Positions 22,220-33,130 of a stretch of 64,000 nt of DNA are shown here, in pieces. Positions within the stretch are counted from its first letter, which is position 1, and each line of letters starts with the position of its first letter. The stretch spans positions 1 through 64,000 of the forward strand of contig VXCM01000450.1 of assembly GCA_014773175.1 (NCBI GenBank), read 5' to 3'. The notes beneath the pieces were generated by a model. It made no database searches, had not been told where the DNA came from, and worked only from the letters and a program-made list of their open reading frames with translations. The position numbers and the translations under genes are program-made. The DNA is from Lucifuga dentata (taxonomy: Eukaryota; Chordata; Actinopteri; Ophidiiformes; Bythitidae).

Positions 22220-24156
22220 TGTAACCGGGCTCAGATCTAACGCAACACGTTAGACACTGGGTAGTACAGAAGCATATCTCAACAGCCAAATCAGTAATCA
22301 CATGGACCAATGTATCAGAGGATCTAGGTTTCTGTTCACAGGAGAAAGGAGTATTAAGCAGTAATCATTAAGTAGCAAGAGTAAGAAGACACGCAGACCG
22401 ACTGGTAAGTTTAAAATAGTAGTTGCTTGTATTGAACAACTGTGTGAATGAGGGGGGAAAAAAAAACTGAAATATAATTAAATAAATACTGTATATCAGC
22501 ATACAACATATTGCTTCCCTTTTTTTTTCTTAACTAGTCTATGAACTTCACACTTTTTAACCTCAATACCAAAATAGGTTTTTAACTCAGTGAAGCAAAA
22601 TGCTTTTAAACTCAGCATATATATATGAAAGTACCCTTTAACTCAATGCAGCAAAATACTTTTTAAACTCTGCGTATATATGAAAATACTTTTTAACTCA
22701 GTGCAACAAAATGCTGTTTAAAGGAACAGTATCTAAACTCAAATGTCAAAATGAACACACAGATCAAAATATAACTTATACACCATACAAGTTATTTAAA
22801 CGATGAACAGTCAATTCTGTATTGTCCTTTTATCAGTCCAGTGGAAGGAATGAAAATATACTGTCCATGCAATGTATCCTTCAGTGTTCTGGCAACAATC
22901 AGTCCTACCAGTACTGATGATGAAAGCAACAGTTCAGATCTCTCAGGAATGTCTCATCAATTAGCTTGGCTCGCCACAACTGCTGAACTCTACCACCACG
23001 GTTGCAGCACAGAGAGGCAGCAGAAGAAATCCACTCCGATGTCGAATCCACATCAAAACACACAGGAAGGACAAAAGAAAAGACCCGGCCTGAATAGGCC
23101 AAAAAGAGGATTACATCACTTCCCATGAATATAGTCATGAATATAACCTGTTCTATGTGATCCCACTCTTTCTATACCTCATTACTCTTCATTAAATCAA
23201 CTGTACACATAACTAATAGTCAGGAATAATCATCAGAACATACATGTTTCAGATTTCAATGTATGAATTAGTTGCTCCGACCATCAATTTAATCATCGCC
23301 TTTCATTTTCTCACAAGGCGCTCACTAAATACACACAGGCAGGGTGTCAAATTACAACGCACTTTTTTTCACGCGCCATGTTCAGAAACGACAGAACCAT
23401 AGACTTGAAATGGTGGAAAAGCTAATGATCAATACACACAGAATTTCAGTCTGCGACCGCTAACAGCGACCGATTAACAGCTAGCACAGGTCGGATTCAA
23501 CTAATTCACTCACAAAAACACACAGTAGATGGAAATACACAGTAAATATTCGGTAATATTCACTCACCAGAAAACTTCAGTCTTAAGCATACACTCCTAG
23601 TTTGAAAGGAATCGGCTCACACGTACTCCTGATATCCGTCTTCTCTCTCTTTTTTTTTTTCCAAATCCCACTGTGCGGAAATTTTAGATCGACAAACCAC
23701 AAAAACAGGAACCGAAATCTTTGGAAAATCTCGAGAGCAATCCAATGCATGTCTTACTCCGTCCTACTCGTAGCAGAAAGAAAAAAAAACTACACTTGGG
23801 AATGCTAGATAGCGCTAGCTCACGCAGCAAGCAGGGCTCTGATTGGATGGGGAAATCCAGTATACCAGCATATCAAAATAAAACTACCAATTTCTGAATT
23901 ACTCATTTGTACTGTCACATTAAACTTAGACATATATTTAAAAGTAAACACAATCACCTCACATGAAATAACTGCAATATTTCTATATTAAAGATCTACA
24001 TTCCTTCTTCACATTTCATGTACACCACAGTGCACAATCACGCCCGTAGCAATCTCCCAATTCACTTACTTCATGGAAAACATCAATCTGTCAACAACAG
24101 CAATTTAACTCACTTTACTGCGGCTTCTTAGTTAAGCCCTAGTAACACGGGTTACA
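22220..24156. mobile_element. Candidate LTR-type unit, 1.94 kb, TG...CA ends, 4-bp TATT duplication
   Basis: The unit begins TGTAACCGGG and ends CGGGTTACA, so the ends are short inverted repeats with the canonical TG...CA of LTRs. The four bases before it (22216-22219) and after it (24157-24160) are both TATT. Internally it holds a ~58-bp tandem repeat (22579-22722), a CpG-rich part at about 23280-23830 that differs from the AT-rich neighbours, and no reverse transcriptase or gag-like frame. The 95-codon frame at 22841-23128 has no recognised domain. A solo LTR, or a short non-autonomous LTR element, would fit. A TGTAAC-ended DNA transposon is the alternative. Orientation is undetermined. Confidence 0.4.
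22579..22722. repeat. Tandem repeat, ~58-bp unit, about 2.5 copies
   Basis: The pattern 'ttttaactca-gtg-aagcaaaatgcttttaaactc-agcatatata-tgaaa' recurs starting near 22579, 22636 and 22690, with small substitutions and indels. It lies inside the candidate LTR-type unit. Confidence 0.75.
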
Positions 24157-24639
24157 TATTACACTTTTATTTTTATCATGTCCCCGAGGAAAGATTGATT
24201 GCACAGAAAGCCTTTTAATAAAAATTATCTCCCAATCGTGATATGAAATCTTTCTCTGGAAAATGGCTGCTCCTGCAGTTTATCAATGGAAATGTGATCA
24301 GAGGCAAACAGAGAGTGCAGCACATTTGAACAATTCTGCCGCCATGGTGCAGATGAGAATAACTGCCTCAATATTTTGTGCCTTGATAGAAAAGGCTAAG
24401 TGATTGTTTCTATCACCTTGAATGTCGTTCCATTCTATTACTGGGTGTCGTACAGAGGTACTCAAACTGTACATCCAAGAGAAACGGACAGAAATTGCAA
24501 AATACCGCAACAAACTCACTGTGTAAGCAACTACAGTTTAACCTCTATTTCTAGATCCATTATGGTGGAAAAATCACTTCCACTTCACTTTCTCATTAAC
24601 AGGTGCTTTGAACAGCAAGATGTTATATTGTATCTGGGA
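24157..24639. other. Non-coding stretch, no features seen
   Basis: Overlapping open frames on both strands (24298-24519, 24400-24690) have no recognisable domain. Confidence 0.5.
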
Positions 24640-24760
24640 AGGTTCATCTCAGTCATCCAGGTAGTAAGATGTCTGGGGGGTGAGGTTTGAACAGCGGAGA
24701 AACATTTCTAGATTGATGATGTTTCACTGTTCAGCCCATAGGCTTCTTCATACTAGTGTG
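24640..24760 (-). repeat. Dispersed fish repeat ('tggatgactgag' family), reverse copy
   Basis: On the minus strand this reads 'gaagcctatgggctgaacag', 'tgaaacatcatcaatctaga' and ends 'tacctggatgactgagatga'. That order (GAAGC..TGGATGA, GTGAAAC, CCTGGATGACTGAG) matches the copy at about 53880-54056 on the plus strand. The motif is familiar from fish genomes. The superfamily is not certain to me. Confidence 0.5.
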
Positions 24761-24866
24761 GGAACGGTGACGGCATTTATCTAAACACTAGTTTGAACTC
24801 AAGAAGCCTTGCAGGTGAACAGTGAAATATTTTCAATCCAAAAAAAATTTGCTTCAGTGGTTGCAC

Positions 24867-25425
24867 TTAAAGGAGCACACCAGTGAGTTTTCATGTTTGA
24901 AACCAATAAATATATGCATACACAGTATGTTACTGTCAACCATTTTCCAAAATATATCACAGGGGCAGTACACATTAGATTTGTTTTTCCTACCACTGCC
25001 ATTTTCCAGCAGGCTTTTAAAAATCAACTTGTAGAGACCTGAAACGTGTTTGAGATAGGTAATCCAATACAACCAATCAAATATCTTTCTTATTTTTTGT
25101 CAGACTTACTTAATTTAACCAGGAGCTGCATGGAAGAAAATGTATGTATCCACTAGAGAATATAGTCCTGGAAGAAGACTGCTTTTACCGAGAAATTAAA
25201 AACTACTGTCTACATTTGGATATACGTGTTAGCAGGCGAAACATTAAATTTTAAGGTGGGTGTATCACCTGAACATTCGATTATGAAAGACTAGGGGATT
25301 TAGTAAAATAACAGGAAAACTAAAATATGGTTTTCTCTTTTGGAAAATGGTTAGCAATAAAGTAATGTGTATGTGGGTAGTATTTACTAGGTTTAAATAT
25401 GCAAAATAACCTCTATGGTCCTTGA
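24867..25425 (+). mobile_element. TTAA-flanked MITE-like DNA transposon, copy D
   Basis: Full-length member. The left end is TTAA then 'aggagcacaccagtgagt'. The right end is 'aaatatgcaaaataacctct' then 'atggtcc' and TTGA, a one-base decay of TTAA. It shares 'gaatatagtcctggaagaag' and 'ggtgggtgtatcacctgaac' with the others. The inverted arms run from 'aaccattttccaaaatat' (left) to 'tttggaaaatggttagca' (right). Confidence 0.85.
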
Positions 25426-26560
25426 ACCTCCCAGTATTCATCTCTGAATAGCAAAGTTTCATTTAGAAGGTTTGCAAGTCATATGTTCATGGCAATTTAT
25501 CCAATTACAACTTCCCTAGAAACAGACTTCCAATCGATCTGACACACATAGACACACACAGCAGCTCAGAGCTTTTAAACAAGTCTTCCTTGTAGAAGTT
25601 TAGCACTGACACTTAAAGTGACTGTAAGAACTACTATTTCAACATAGCTGAAGCTGATGAATAATCACTTACTTCATATTGCCCCCCATGTCTCAGCCCT
25701 TTTTAGTGTCATGTGAGTGAAGCAGGGTCTAGGATTAACAAGGACAGGTTGAATTACAGCTGGAGTTTGGGGGCAATTCAATAGGAAGTGAATCAATCTG
25801 AGGATTAATTGTTGCACCACATCCTGAGCAGCAGACACTCGATACAGCCGGAGGGAGACTGCTGTAATGGAAGTGAAATACAGACGCTCACAACTCCAGC
25901 AGCTTCACCCTTCACATCTCCTACAAGCACTTCTGTCTGCAGATCTGCTCAATCACGGGGAAGTAAAAAAAATATATATATATGGCTGCAGACCAGCCAA
26001 GGAATTATTCTGTTTGGATGATGCTACTGGTTTTCTATTTTGTTGTTGAAACTGATGGCATTTTAAATAGTCAAAGAAGATTTATTTGAAGATTTATTGC
26101 TGTGCTTACATGATGTCAGTCAGCCAGTCTGTCAGTTAGTTAGTTGGTTAGTGAGATATGTTCATTGATACATTATTTCTAAAGTCTCAGAAAAAAACAA
26201 GTGGTTTGGGGCTCCATGTCCAAAAATCGGGAACTTCTATCAATTTTGGTAACAAATTAAAGCAGTTGGCACCCCTGTAATGTGTTTTCCCACATTTTAA
26301 AGCTGTGGTTATTAATATGCAGGTCACAGAAATGAGGAGTTGAAATTCAGATTTATGCTCTGGGATTTTGAGCATCTTCCAAAGCAGGAAAATGTGTGTA
26401 CTGCACACAAACCTATTCATAAAAATGGATTATTATTCTCAAGCAAAGCAGCTCACGTTATTGCTAGCATATAATATTACTGTGATATTTATATCTACAC
26501 TTCAGTGGCATCAAAAGCCCTGTGGTGTTATTATTACTGTATTTTGATGATTTGATTGCT

Positions 26561-26606
26561 TTTTCTTTTTTTTTTTTTTTTTTTTTNTTTTTTTTTTTTT
26601 TTTTTT
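26561..26606. repeat. Poly-T tract with single N
   Basis: T runs on both sides of N at 26587. Probably a homopolymer contig join. Confidence 0.9.
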
Positions 26607-27235
26607 AGAGAATATGGTAAACAAACATTGTGTGGCTCGCTTTGCATCTGAATAAACCTAAAGGAGGTTATGTGCCTCAATGTGAAACGCAAAGCTCAGC
26701 AAAGATGTTAGCAGGAGAAGACGAAGTGTGTGGAGAGAGGCAATATTTATTTATTTTTATTTTATTTATTGTGCATAAATTGTTTCAGTAGAGAACATAT
26801 GTATATTTTATATACTATGGTATACAGATTAGATTAGAGCCTGCTATATTTCCCAAATAAATTGAGTCTTTTAATGCAAAAACTTACATGACAGTAACTA
26901 AATCTAAGCATGCTTTACATGATCAGCTGACATGATATATATATTTTTGTTTTCATTGTTAAATGCATGTGAATTTTGCTAAAAATTCACTTGGACAAAA
27001 AATGTACTTTTGAGAACCAAAACCATGTCATGAGATATCATGAGGAACTGTTTTAAATGTTACATACACCCTGATGAACTACAAATGGCTCATGAGTAAA
27101 TTGTTTTCTTTTGGTTTTATGTGAAACTGCATCTTGTTCAGTCTTGCACCTCAAAATGAAAAGTATAGAAGATAAGTAGGGTCATAAAGATCTGAATTTA
27201 AATCAACACTGAAATTTAAAGCCATAAATTCAGTT

Positions 27236-27353
27236 CTCAAAATTCAGTTTGCATATATTCAAAATGCAATATTCAGGTTGCTCAAATTCAGTTTGAAAAA
27301 AAATCAGATTGAAAAAAATCAGACTGAAAACATTCAGATCGAAAAAAAATCAA
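27236..27353. repeat. Degenerate ~17-bp minisatellite ('attcag(a/t)ttgaaaaaa')
   Basis: Successive units of the form 'ttcagtttg', 'tcagattgaaaaaaa', 'tcagactgaaaacat' and 'tcagatcgaaaaaaaa' run through this interval with a spacing of about 17 bases. The resulting Lys/Asn/Gln-rich open frame is a by-product. Confidence 0.7.
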
Positions 27354-28300
27354 GCAGAACATCCGGGACAGCAAGGATAGACAATCAAATTGGGCTGCAA
27401 CTGATCCTACTTTTGGCCTATCAGCTTGTGTACTGCCATAATTTCACAAGTGGGAGTCATAATTCAAACAATGGCAGTTAACAATGGGTACATTTATTCC
27501 ATTTTATTTAATATATATATTTTATATTTTATTACTGTTAATGTCTAATTAAACTGCATTTAAATATGAAAGGGTGTGGGTACTCATTATCTTTTATAGT
27601 ATTACACTCATACTTCATCAAGCCAAGAAGCATAAGATTAGAATCAATGACTTATTACAGTACCTGAACAGTACACAGCTTATCTATGCTTATTGAAAAT
27701 TTGCAATTTTATTAATGTTTCCCTTGATATATATTTTATTACAAGACATAATCTAACCCACATCAGTTGTTGCAAATATTAATTTCCTCTCTTCTTCTCT
27801 ATGGATGCAAATAAATTCCCATATTCACTATATCACCACTTTGCAGATTTTTGTCTTTTAGCTGAGCTTCATTGCAGGAAATAGATTCGTCTTGGACATT
27901 ATTCTCTGAAAGTGATGCGACTATGATCTGAGGCAGCTACACGCTGTCATTTGTCAGACGTCTCTGCAAGCACTCTGATGCTTTGACTTATCACATCTGG
28001 CTTGGCTGGAGAGAAGATAGGCTCTTGAACAAATGGCCGCTGTCACAGAAGGGGAGGCAGCCTTTAATGGGTCTGTCTCCACAATTGGCACATTCGTGTT
28101 AAGCTCTTATAAAACAACCCTGCTTCAAAGCATGTTCTCTCTTCAAGCTTTTGCACATTAAGTAATCTTTTTTTTTCCATTATGAACTATGTTCATGCTT
28201 TTCCCTCACCAGATGTGTAGATTCACAGAAAAAACTTGCTCAGCAGAGAAGGAAACATAGCTGAAAGACAGACTGGGTTTACTTGCACCACTCTGTCCAT

Positions 28301-28830
28301 TTAAAGGACAATACCAGCGATATTGCAGGTTTGAGCCCAAGATGTACAACCCGTTTACGTGTTACATTCCTGACAACCATTTCCCAAAACATACTACTGG
28401 AGCTGTAAATGTTAGAATTTTTTTCTACCTTCTGCCAGTTCATTCCAGTATGCTATAATAATAAACTTGTAGAGACCTGAAATGTGCTTGAGATACGTAA
28501 TCCATCACAGTGAACACAATGTCTATGAAGATTTTTGTCGTGCTGCATGGAAGACAATGTATGTCTCCGCCAGGAAATATAGTCCCAGGAGAAGACGGCT
28601 TTTACCAAGAAATTAAAACAACCATGCCTTCTACAATCATGCATAAGTGCTAGAAAGTGAAACATTGAATTTTAAGGTTTGCATATCACCTGAACATTTG
28701 ATTTTGAAAGATAAGGAGATTTGCTAAAATATGCTTTTGTGTTTTGGAAACTGGTCATCAGTAACATCACATGCATGCAGGTTGAATATAGTAGGCTTAA
28801 ACATGCAAATTCACTGGTGTGGTCCTTTAA
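28301..28830 (+). mobile_element. TTAA-flanked MITE-like DNA transposon, copy E
   Basis: Both ends retain TTAA: TTAA then 'aggacaataccagcgata' at left, and 'ttcactggtgtggtcct' then TTAA at right. The internal 'atatagtcccaggagaagac' and 'gaacatttgattttgaaag' landmarks are intact. This copy (530 bp) is the best guide to the family ends. Confidence 0.88.
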
Positions 28831-30747
28831 CTACATTACTGTTCTCCATGTAGTCACATCTGAAAAATTTCCACTTTTCATTATTCACTAAACTGCCTGC
28901 TGATGAATGGATGGTGATGAATTGATCTCATATCAGTAACAAGCCTCAAAATGAAGAAAGCTAATTATGCACTGCAGACAGAAGCTGCATGTTAGAATGA
29001 TTTAAACTAAGTTGTTTCATCGTTCATTCTTTTACTCCACACAAATGTGAGAGCTGACCTTGGAATTATACAAACATCTTCTGCACAACACAAAGGGCTC
29101 AGCCGTCGTGCTAAATGAATGCATTTTATAAATTTGCATCTAGTGTCATAACACATGAATTTATGAGAGGTCTCCCATTTTTAGCATTAAAAATGTATCA
29201 CATTCACTTTGTTGCTTTCGATCATGTTTAATGATAACAAATTTCCTTATGCAAAGTGATTATTTTAACATAAGAGCAGTATTAGATCTGCAATACACAG
29301 ATGTTTATACATGTTTGTGTGTATGCAAATGTGTTATGCACATGAGTTATGAGATTTAATTATTTAGATCCATTCAAATATCCCAACCTGTTTCCCCATT
29401 CGACTGAATGCTAAGCACTAATTTTTTTGTTGTCATATAGGGTACACAGCTCGAAAAGCGAAACCTCGAAAGCTCACTGATCCAAACACTCTCGACCTAA
29501 TCTGAATCAGGATCACCTCAGCGTGAACGTCACTCCACAAGGGAAATTTGGTACAACGCTTAAAAACAAACATCAGATATTGACGAGGCTTCATGAGAAA
29601 TCTCACTGACCAAATTAAGAATTTCTTGCTGTTATTTCAAATGCTTCTGCTTGTACACGGCACAGGAGACACTACTGTCTTGTTTACAGTCACAGATGTT
29701 CAAAACTGATCATTAAAGGAGTACAACGGTGATTTTTTTTATTTTTTTTGCATGTTTGAGCCCAATAAATACAACCTGCATAAATGTTACGTTCATGACA
29801 ACTATTTGGCAAAAGTAACAGAAACTAAAATATAGTTTCTTGTTTTGGAAAATGGTTGGCAGTAACGTAGAGGTGTATGTGGGTAGTAAACGTAAAACCA
29901 TCAGTATGGTCCTTTAATTACATATCTGTTACATACATTTGCTCTTGGATTGTTTTTGTCAAAGCAATTTTACACATGTATAGAAAATTTTCTTTAGAAT
30001 GTCTTTTGCCTTGCTTTTGGGACATATGCTCAGTAACATAAAGGTACTGTCCACTAGTAACAAAGGATCCTCCACACCGCTGCAGTAAGTAATATAATAC
30101 TCTTATCTGGATGCTGTCAGGTCAAGATAAATGGGCCAATTTGAAAAGTAATTAGCTAATCTAAACCAATACGTGTTCTTTGAATATATTCGCTTTATCA
30201 CAGAGTGTGTCAAACCTGCAACTGGTCCTCTGATTCTTTATTCTCTACAAAGTGAATCTGTTTAGAGAGAATAGAAATGACTGATTTACAATGCGGCTTC
30301 CTCTCTGTTCTTCACAATGCTGAAATGTCTATTCAGTATAATGTTCAGTATAATGAACAAAATAATGAGGATTGTTGATTGTAAAAATCTGAAGATATTC
30401 ATTAAGTCTGGTCTCATATGTGTTCCTCCGACTCCCAGTTCAGTTACTTTATCTCACAAAGGTTATTTAAACAATTAAAGGCACCAACTGAGTTCCTGAG
30501 ACAAAAGCCTCTGTGATGGATCTGAAGCTACACAATGACAGAATATCTTCCACAGAGACAATAACATCTCTTTGAAGGATTTAGATTTATTGCAAAGGAG
30601 TATCAGGGCAGACATCCTCTCTAAGATAAATACCCCCATCTCATTTTTTTTTCTCTAAGAAGCAAGCTGATAATCCTGCCTGTAACTCTTACATGTTTTC
30701 TACCTCAGAACAGGTTTGAATATTCATGGAGGTTAGTGTGTAAGGCC

Positions 30748-30751
<4 letters not shown>
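28831..30751. other. Non-coding stretch
   Basis: Apart from the short transposon copy at 29713-29917 I see no gene, RNA or strong repeat. Confidence 0.5.
29713..29917. mobile_element. TTAA-flanked MITE-like element, copy F (internally deleted)
   Basis: TTAA then 'aggagtacaacggtga' at left, and 'catcagtatggtcct' then TTAA at right, only 205 bp apart. The left arm ('catgtttgagcccaataaat', 'acgttcatgacaactatttg') joins almost directly to the right arm ('tttggaaaatggttggcagt', 'gtatgtgggtagt'). Essentially only the two inverted arms remain. The product is a long imperfect hairpin. Confidence 0.85.

Positions 30752-30799
<48 letters not shown>
30752..30799. repeat. (TC)n microsatellite
   Basis: About 24 uninterrupted TC units. 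A short (AC) run follows near 30878-30891. Confidence 0.97.
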
Positions 30800-30806
<7 letters not shown>

Positions 30807-31261
30807 GGAGAACATACAGTTTCAGAATCAACTGTAATCACATAGGTGTTTACATCATGTACAAGGACTTGATGACACACACACACACAACAGGAAATGC
30901 AATCAGAAATAACAAGAGGTGCACATAACGAAAGGAATGGAACCTCTAGTTGCTGCAAAAAGAACACCACCGCTCACATATAATGAACATAAAACTATGC
31001 ATTCATATAAAAAAAACACAAAACGTTCAATATTAATACTGACAGTGAGATAAATACTCCTTGGGAGACCTGATGACATGATCGTGTGAAAGGCATAAAG
31101 ACAGACTGATGAATAGATATAGTAAATTACAGCTGTGGCTCTATTCTGGGGCTAGAGTATCGCAGCACAGCCAAATTTGCATCACTTCGTGCTTCATGCT
31201 TTATACTTCATGCTTCATGTTCTACCTGCACTTGAGCTAAATCAGGCATGTTCACTTGATG
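30800..31261. other. Non-coding stretch, no gene seen
   Basis: AT-rich sequence with the short CA run near 30878 and, at 31187-31222, the loose repeat 'cttcgtgcttcatgctttat' / 'acttcatgcttcatg'. Confidence 0.5.
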
Positions 31262-31267
31262 GAGAGG

Positions 31268-31398
31268 TGGTGCCTCTCAGATGTTGGCTAAACACACCTG
31301 ATTCAGGTCAGAGTACTGCCTCTACTGCAATACAATACTGCAGTAGAGGCAGTATATCTGTCTGCTGTTACACACTGCTGTGTGTAACAGCAGACAGA
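31268..31398. repeat. Cluster of perfect hairpins
   Basis: Two perfect stems lie only two bases apart. 31314-31329 ('tactgcctctactgca') pairs with 31339-31354 over 16 bp with a 9-base loop. 31357-31374 ('tctgtctgctgttacaca') pairs with 31381-31398 over 18 bp with a 6-base loop. Just upstream, 'gagaggtggtgcctctc' forms a weaker 6-bp stem. The loops are too short for a typical pre-miRNA. There are no flanking TSDs that I can see. Confidence 0.9.
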
Positions 31399-31560
31399 CA
31401 GTATGTGTATGATATGTAGCTCTGTGAAATATGTAGAGTAAGTAGTTATAACGCAGTAATTATACTCAGTACTGTATGTGGCGGGTTGATGGTTAGCAGA
31501 TGTTTCAGTTTAAGAGTCTCATTCAGTACACTTAAATATGAGTTCCAAATTATGTTGTAA

Positions 31561-31563
<3 letters not shown>

Positions 31564-31602
<39 letters not shown>

Positions 31603-31796
31603 CTATATCTATATATAGATATAGATATATATATATCTATATAGATATATAGATATATATATACATATAGATATATATATATATAGATATATATATACAT
31701 ATATACATATAGATATATATATACACATATATATATAGATATAGATATAGATATATACATATATATATAGATATATATATATATAGATATATATAT
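31564..31796. repeat. (GT)n(AT)n / (ATAGAT)n compound tract
   Basis: About 15 GT units are followed by roughly 200 bases built from 'atagatat', 'atatctat' and 'atacatat'. The tract is rich in self-complementary segments. The Tyr/Ile/Ser open frame across it is an artefact. Confidence 0.95.
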
Positions 31797-32886
31797 TAAA
31801 AAAAACAGCATCTTTAAAATTATTTCATTCAACAAATGTTTCATTCACTATTAATAGTATTTGCTGGTGTCTAAGCAGTATTTTGATCAAGTATATTCTG
31901 TGTTTTCTGAGCTTTCCTGATATAATATGACATAGCATCCAGCTGATATGTTTATACATTATCCTCTGATGTGAATATGAGGTAATCAGACACTATGAAC
32001 GTATGTGGGATGTGGGGTTTGAATCGTTTGCTCTCCTGTGGACTCATTTGATTCACATATTAAACTCTCCCAGTAGAAATAACTGAGGTGAAGAGTCATT
32101 CACATTTGAAAGTGCTTCACTGAGAGTAAATCGTATGGCCCGTGTGGTGCGGGGCTGGGGCCCTCCCGGTGGGCCGCTGCCGGCGCCCTGCACCCTTCCC
32201 CCTGCACCCTTCCCCCTGGGCCTGGGGGCGCCTCTTGCGCTTCCGTGGGGGGCAGGGCTCTGGGGGTGTGCTTCGGGATGTGGCCTGGCCTGCTCTTCCG
32301 GTGGTCTGCTTGTCTGCTTCGGTGGTGCATGTGGGTGCCCTTCCTGGCTCCTGGGCTCGTCCGTTGTCCTAGTTCTCCTCTGTCTCCCTGGGGCTCTGCG
32401 TCCTGGGTGTCTTTCCGTCTGGGGTGTCCTGCCCGGCCGTGTGGCTTCTATCGGGCTTGGAGAGGTCCCCGTATTATGGTAAGGTTCTGTGTTTAGATCC
32501 GGCCTGACACACCGGCTACAATTGTGATCCGATCTTAAGCTGTGATCTGGGTCTCTGACGTTGCTGGACCAGTGTTTGAGGCCATCACCACCACTTAGTG
32601 CTGGGTGTTTCTCAGGGGGATCAGGACTCTGGGGATCTGGATTTGATGCATGGACCTTCACAAACTAAATAAGTAGACTGTTTATTGCTGTCACTGTCTA
32701 TGTGTTGTTGTTTGTCCTGGTCTGTTGTGTTGTGGGGTTTTAGCCTCCGTGGTGTTTCTCAGATTAAACCACTACACTGGTTATTATTGGTTATTACTGG
32801 TTATTACTGTCACTACTCTGTGTGTTTTTGTCTTTGTGTTGTTCAGATGTTTAGCCCTCCTTTATAGAAATTGTTTATTAGTTTTA

Positions 32887-32892
32887 AATAAA
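32887..32892 (+). promoter_or_regulatory. Poly-A signal of the retroposon
   Basis: AATAAA lies in the 3' part of the inserted body, upstream of the gap and the A tail, on the same strand as the tail. It fits the source transcript's polyadenylation signal. Confidence 0.6.
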
Positions 32893-32939
32893 GTGTAATA
32901 GGTTGGTCAAGGAGGGCAGGTGAAGGTCACACACTCACA

Positions 32940-33016
32940 NNNNNNNNNNNNNNNNNNNNNNNNNNNNNNNNNNNNNNNNNNNNNNNNNNNNNNNNNNNNN
33001 NNNNNNNNNNNNNNNN
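32940..33016. other. Assembly gap, 77 N
   Basis: An unbroken run of N. It falls between the retroposon body and its A tail, so the true tail length and the last bases of the body are unknown. Confidence 1.
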
Positions 33017-33130
33017 AAAAAAAAAAAAAAAAAGAGAGTAAATCGTATGTCTGTTAGCGGACCAGCAGATATTTGGGCCCAATTTCCAGGGAAAGTCACA
33101 AGCATGGTGGAAGGGTTAGGGTACATGATG

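Larger units (their letters stand above)
25426..28300. other. Non-coding stretch with simple repeats
   Basis: Contains a short TA run near 25970-25983, a poly-T tract with N (26561-26606), T/A-rich 'tttattta' runs near 26740-26770 and an A-rich minisatellite (27236-27353). No gene supported. Confidence 0.55.
32122..33049 (+). mobile_element. 5'-truncated poly-A retroposon with 16-bp target-site duplication
   Basis: 'gagagtaaatcgtatg' occurs at 32122-32137 and exactly again at 33034-33049. Between the copies lies a GC-rich body (32138 to about 32660), an AT-richer 3' part with AATAAA at 32887-32892, a 77-N gap, then at least 17 A residues directly before the second copy. Poly-A tail plus a 16-bp duplication is the hallmark of L1-type target-primed retrotransposition. 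The body has no complete frame. The proline-rich 202-codon reverse frame and the overlapping forward frames reflect GC-rich sequence with few stops. It is either a 5'-truncated LINE 3' end or a processed retrocopy. I cannot name the source. Confidence 0.85.

Noticed and set aside
31314..31398. Hairpins as microRNA precursors
   Set aside because: Loops of 6 and 9 bases and perfect 16-18-bp stems are too short for a pre-miRNA, and no known mature sequence is recognised.
31446..31844. 132-codon reverse frame rich in Tyr/Ile
   Set aside because: It translates the (ATAGAT)n/(GT)n compound repeat.
32053..32661. 202-codon proline/arginine-rich reverse frame and overlapping forward frames
   Set aside because: The frames lie across the target duplication and the GC-rich body of a retroposon. 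GC-rich sequence has few stops, and frames on both strands are equally open.
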